From Morchella semilibera (Eukaryota; Ascomycota; Pezizomycetes; Pezizales; Morchellaceae): DNA of 64,000 bases. The stretch is from NCBI GenBank assembly GCA_009192285.1, contig WBVU01000003.1, forward strand, positions 496,001 to 560,000. The letters run 5' to 3'. The notes beneath the pieces were generated by a model. The model made no database searches. It was not told where the DNA came from and saw only the letters and a list, made by a program, of their open reading frames with translations. Below are positions 63,651-64,000 of the stretch, one piece after another (the stretch's first letter is position 1; each line of letters opens with the position of its first letter). The translations under genes and the position numbers were made by a program.

Positions 63651-64000
63651 TCTCGGTACATAGGAATTATCACGGCGTACCACGGGCTTCGCGGAAGAGG
63701 AGGATATTAGAGTATAGGTCTTCGGGTGTAAGGTTTCTTTTTGGTTCTTGGAGTTCTATGGGTTTCCGTTACACGGTGTGATGAGTCATGATTGTACAGG
63801 GATTAGGAGGGGTATATATATACGTTGCTACGGATCTTCCCTTTGTTCTTTTCTTTCTCTTTTCTTTCCTTACGTGTTCTTCCTATTGTCAACCCTACGG
63901 TTTAGTTTCTTCTCGTCTCGTGTCTTTAGTTCCGAATATAATACGTCATAACCATAGTCTCCGCCAAGACCCTAGTGGGCCTTCCATAGTACCTCGTCTC
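63651..64000. other. Right end of window, non-coding
   Basis: Continues the repeat-like sequence. A CTTT-rich pyrimidine stretch lies at 63838-63872. No gene is visible. Confidence 0.4.

Overview
The window looks like nuclear DNA of a filamentous ascomycete (Pezizomycotina). The evidence is short GT-AG introns of about 42-140 nt with CTRAY-like branch points, and a gene set typical of that group: a class II myosin of about 2,415 codons, an RTA1-like membrane protein, a Zn2Cys6 cluster, a PET191/COA5 homologue, a steryl-ester-hydrolase-type lipase and a zf-C3H1 (Red1/ZFC3H1-like) RNA-surveillance factor. I cannot name the genus.

Layout. (1) 1-1504: one single-exon gene for a disordered, basic protein. 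(2) 1505-26471: almost 25 kb in which I find no gene. It is full of homopolymers (poly-T, poly-G/poly-C), microsatellites, polypyrimidine tracts, a palindromic octamer TACATGTA and small inverted-repeat elements. (3) 26472-41305: the normal gene-bearing part. It holds an 11-exon gene for a 1,294-residue protein carrying a Zn2Cys6 cluster, extra zinc motifs and a complete AlkB-type Fe(II)/2-oxoglutarate dioxygenase core; then PET191/COA5, a lipase, a tRNA-Leu(CAG) and a secreted membrane-anchored protein with a His-rich linker. (4) 43296-56430: two large divergent genes, myosin II (minus) and the zf-C3H1 protein (plus), sharing a 955-bp promoter region. (5) 57562-58557: an RTA1-family gene. (6) 58558-64000: no recognisable gene; the last 2 kb holds diverged direct and inverted copies of a repeat.

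The genes do not form a cluster with a common pathway. Two points stand out. First, the AlkB-type protein joins a DNA-binding-type Zn2Cys6 cluster, a conserved domain that loosely resembles SRA/YDG base readers, two zinc ribbons and an oxidative demethylase core, which suggests a nucleic-acid modification reader/eraser. Second, single-base frame breaks are concentrated in the facing halves of the myosin and zf-C3H1 genes (about 49.4-55.4 kb), while the other spliced genes and the rest of myosin read cleanly. That pattern points to a local consensus problem or, less likely, to decay.

Exon boundaries come from reading splice sites by eye and checking that phases close. Domain names come from recognising motifs, with no database search.
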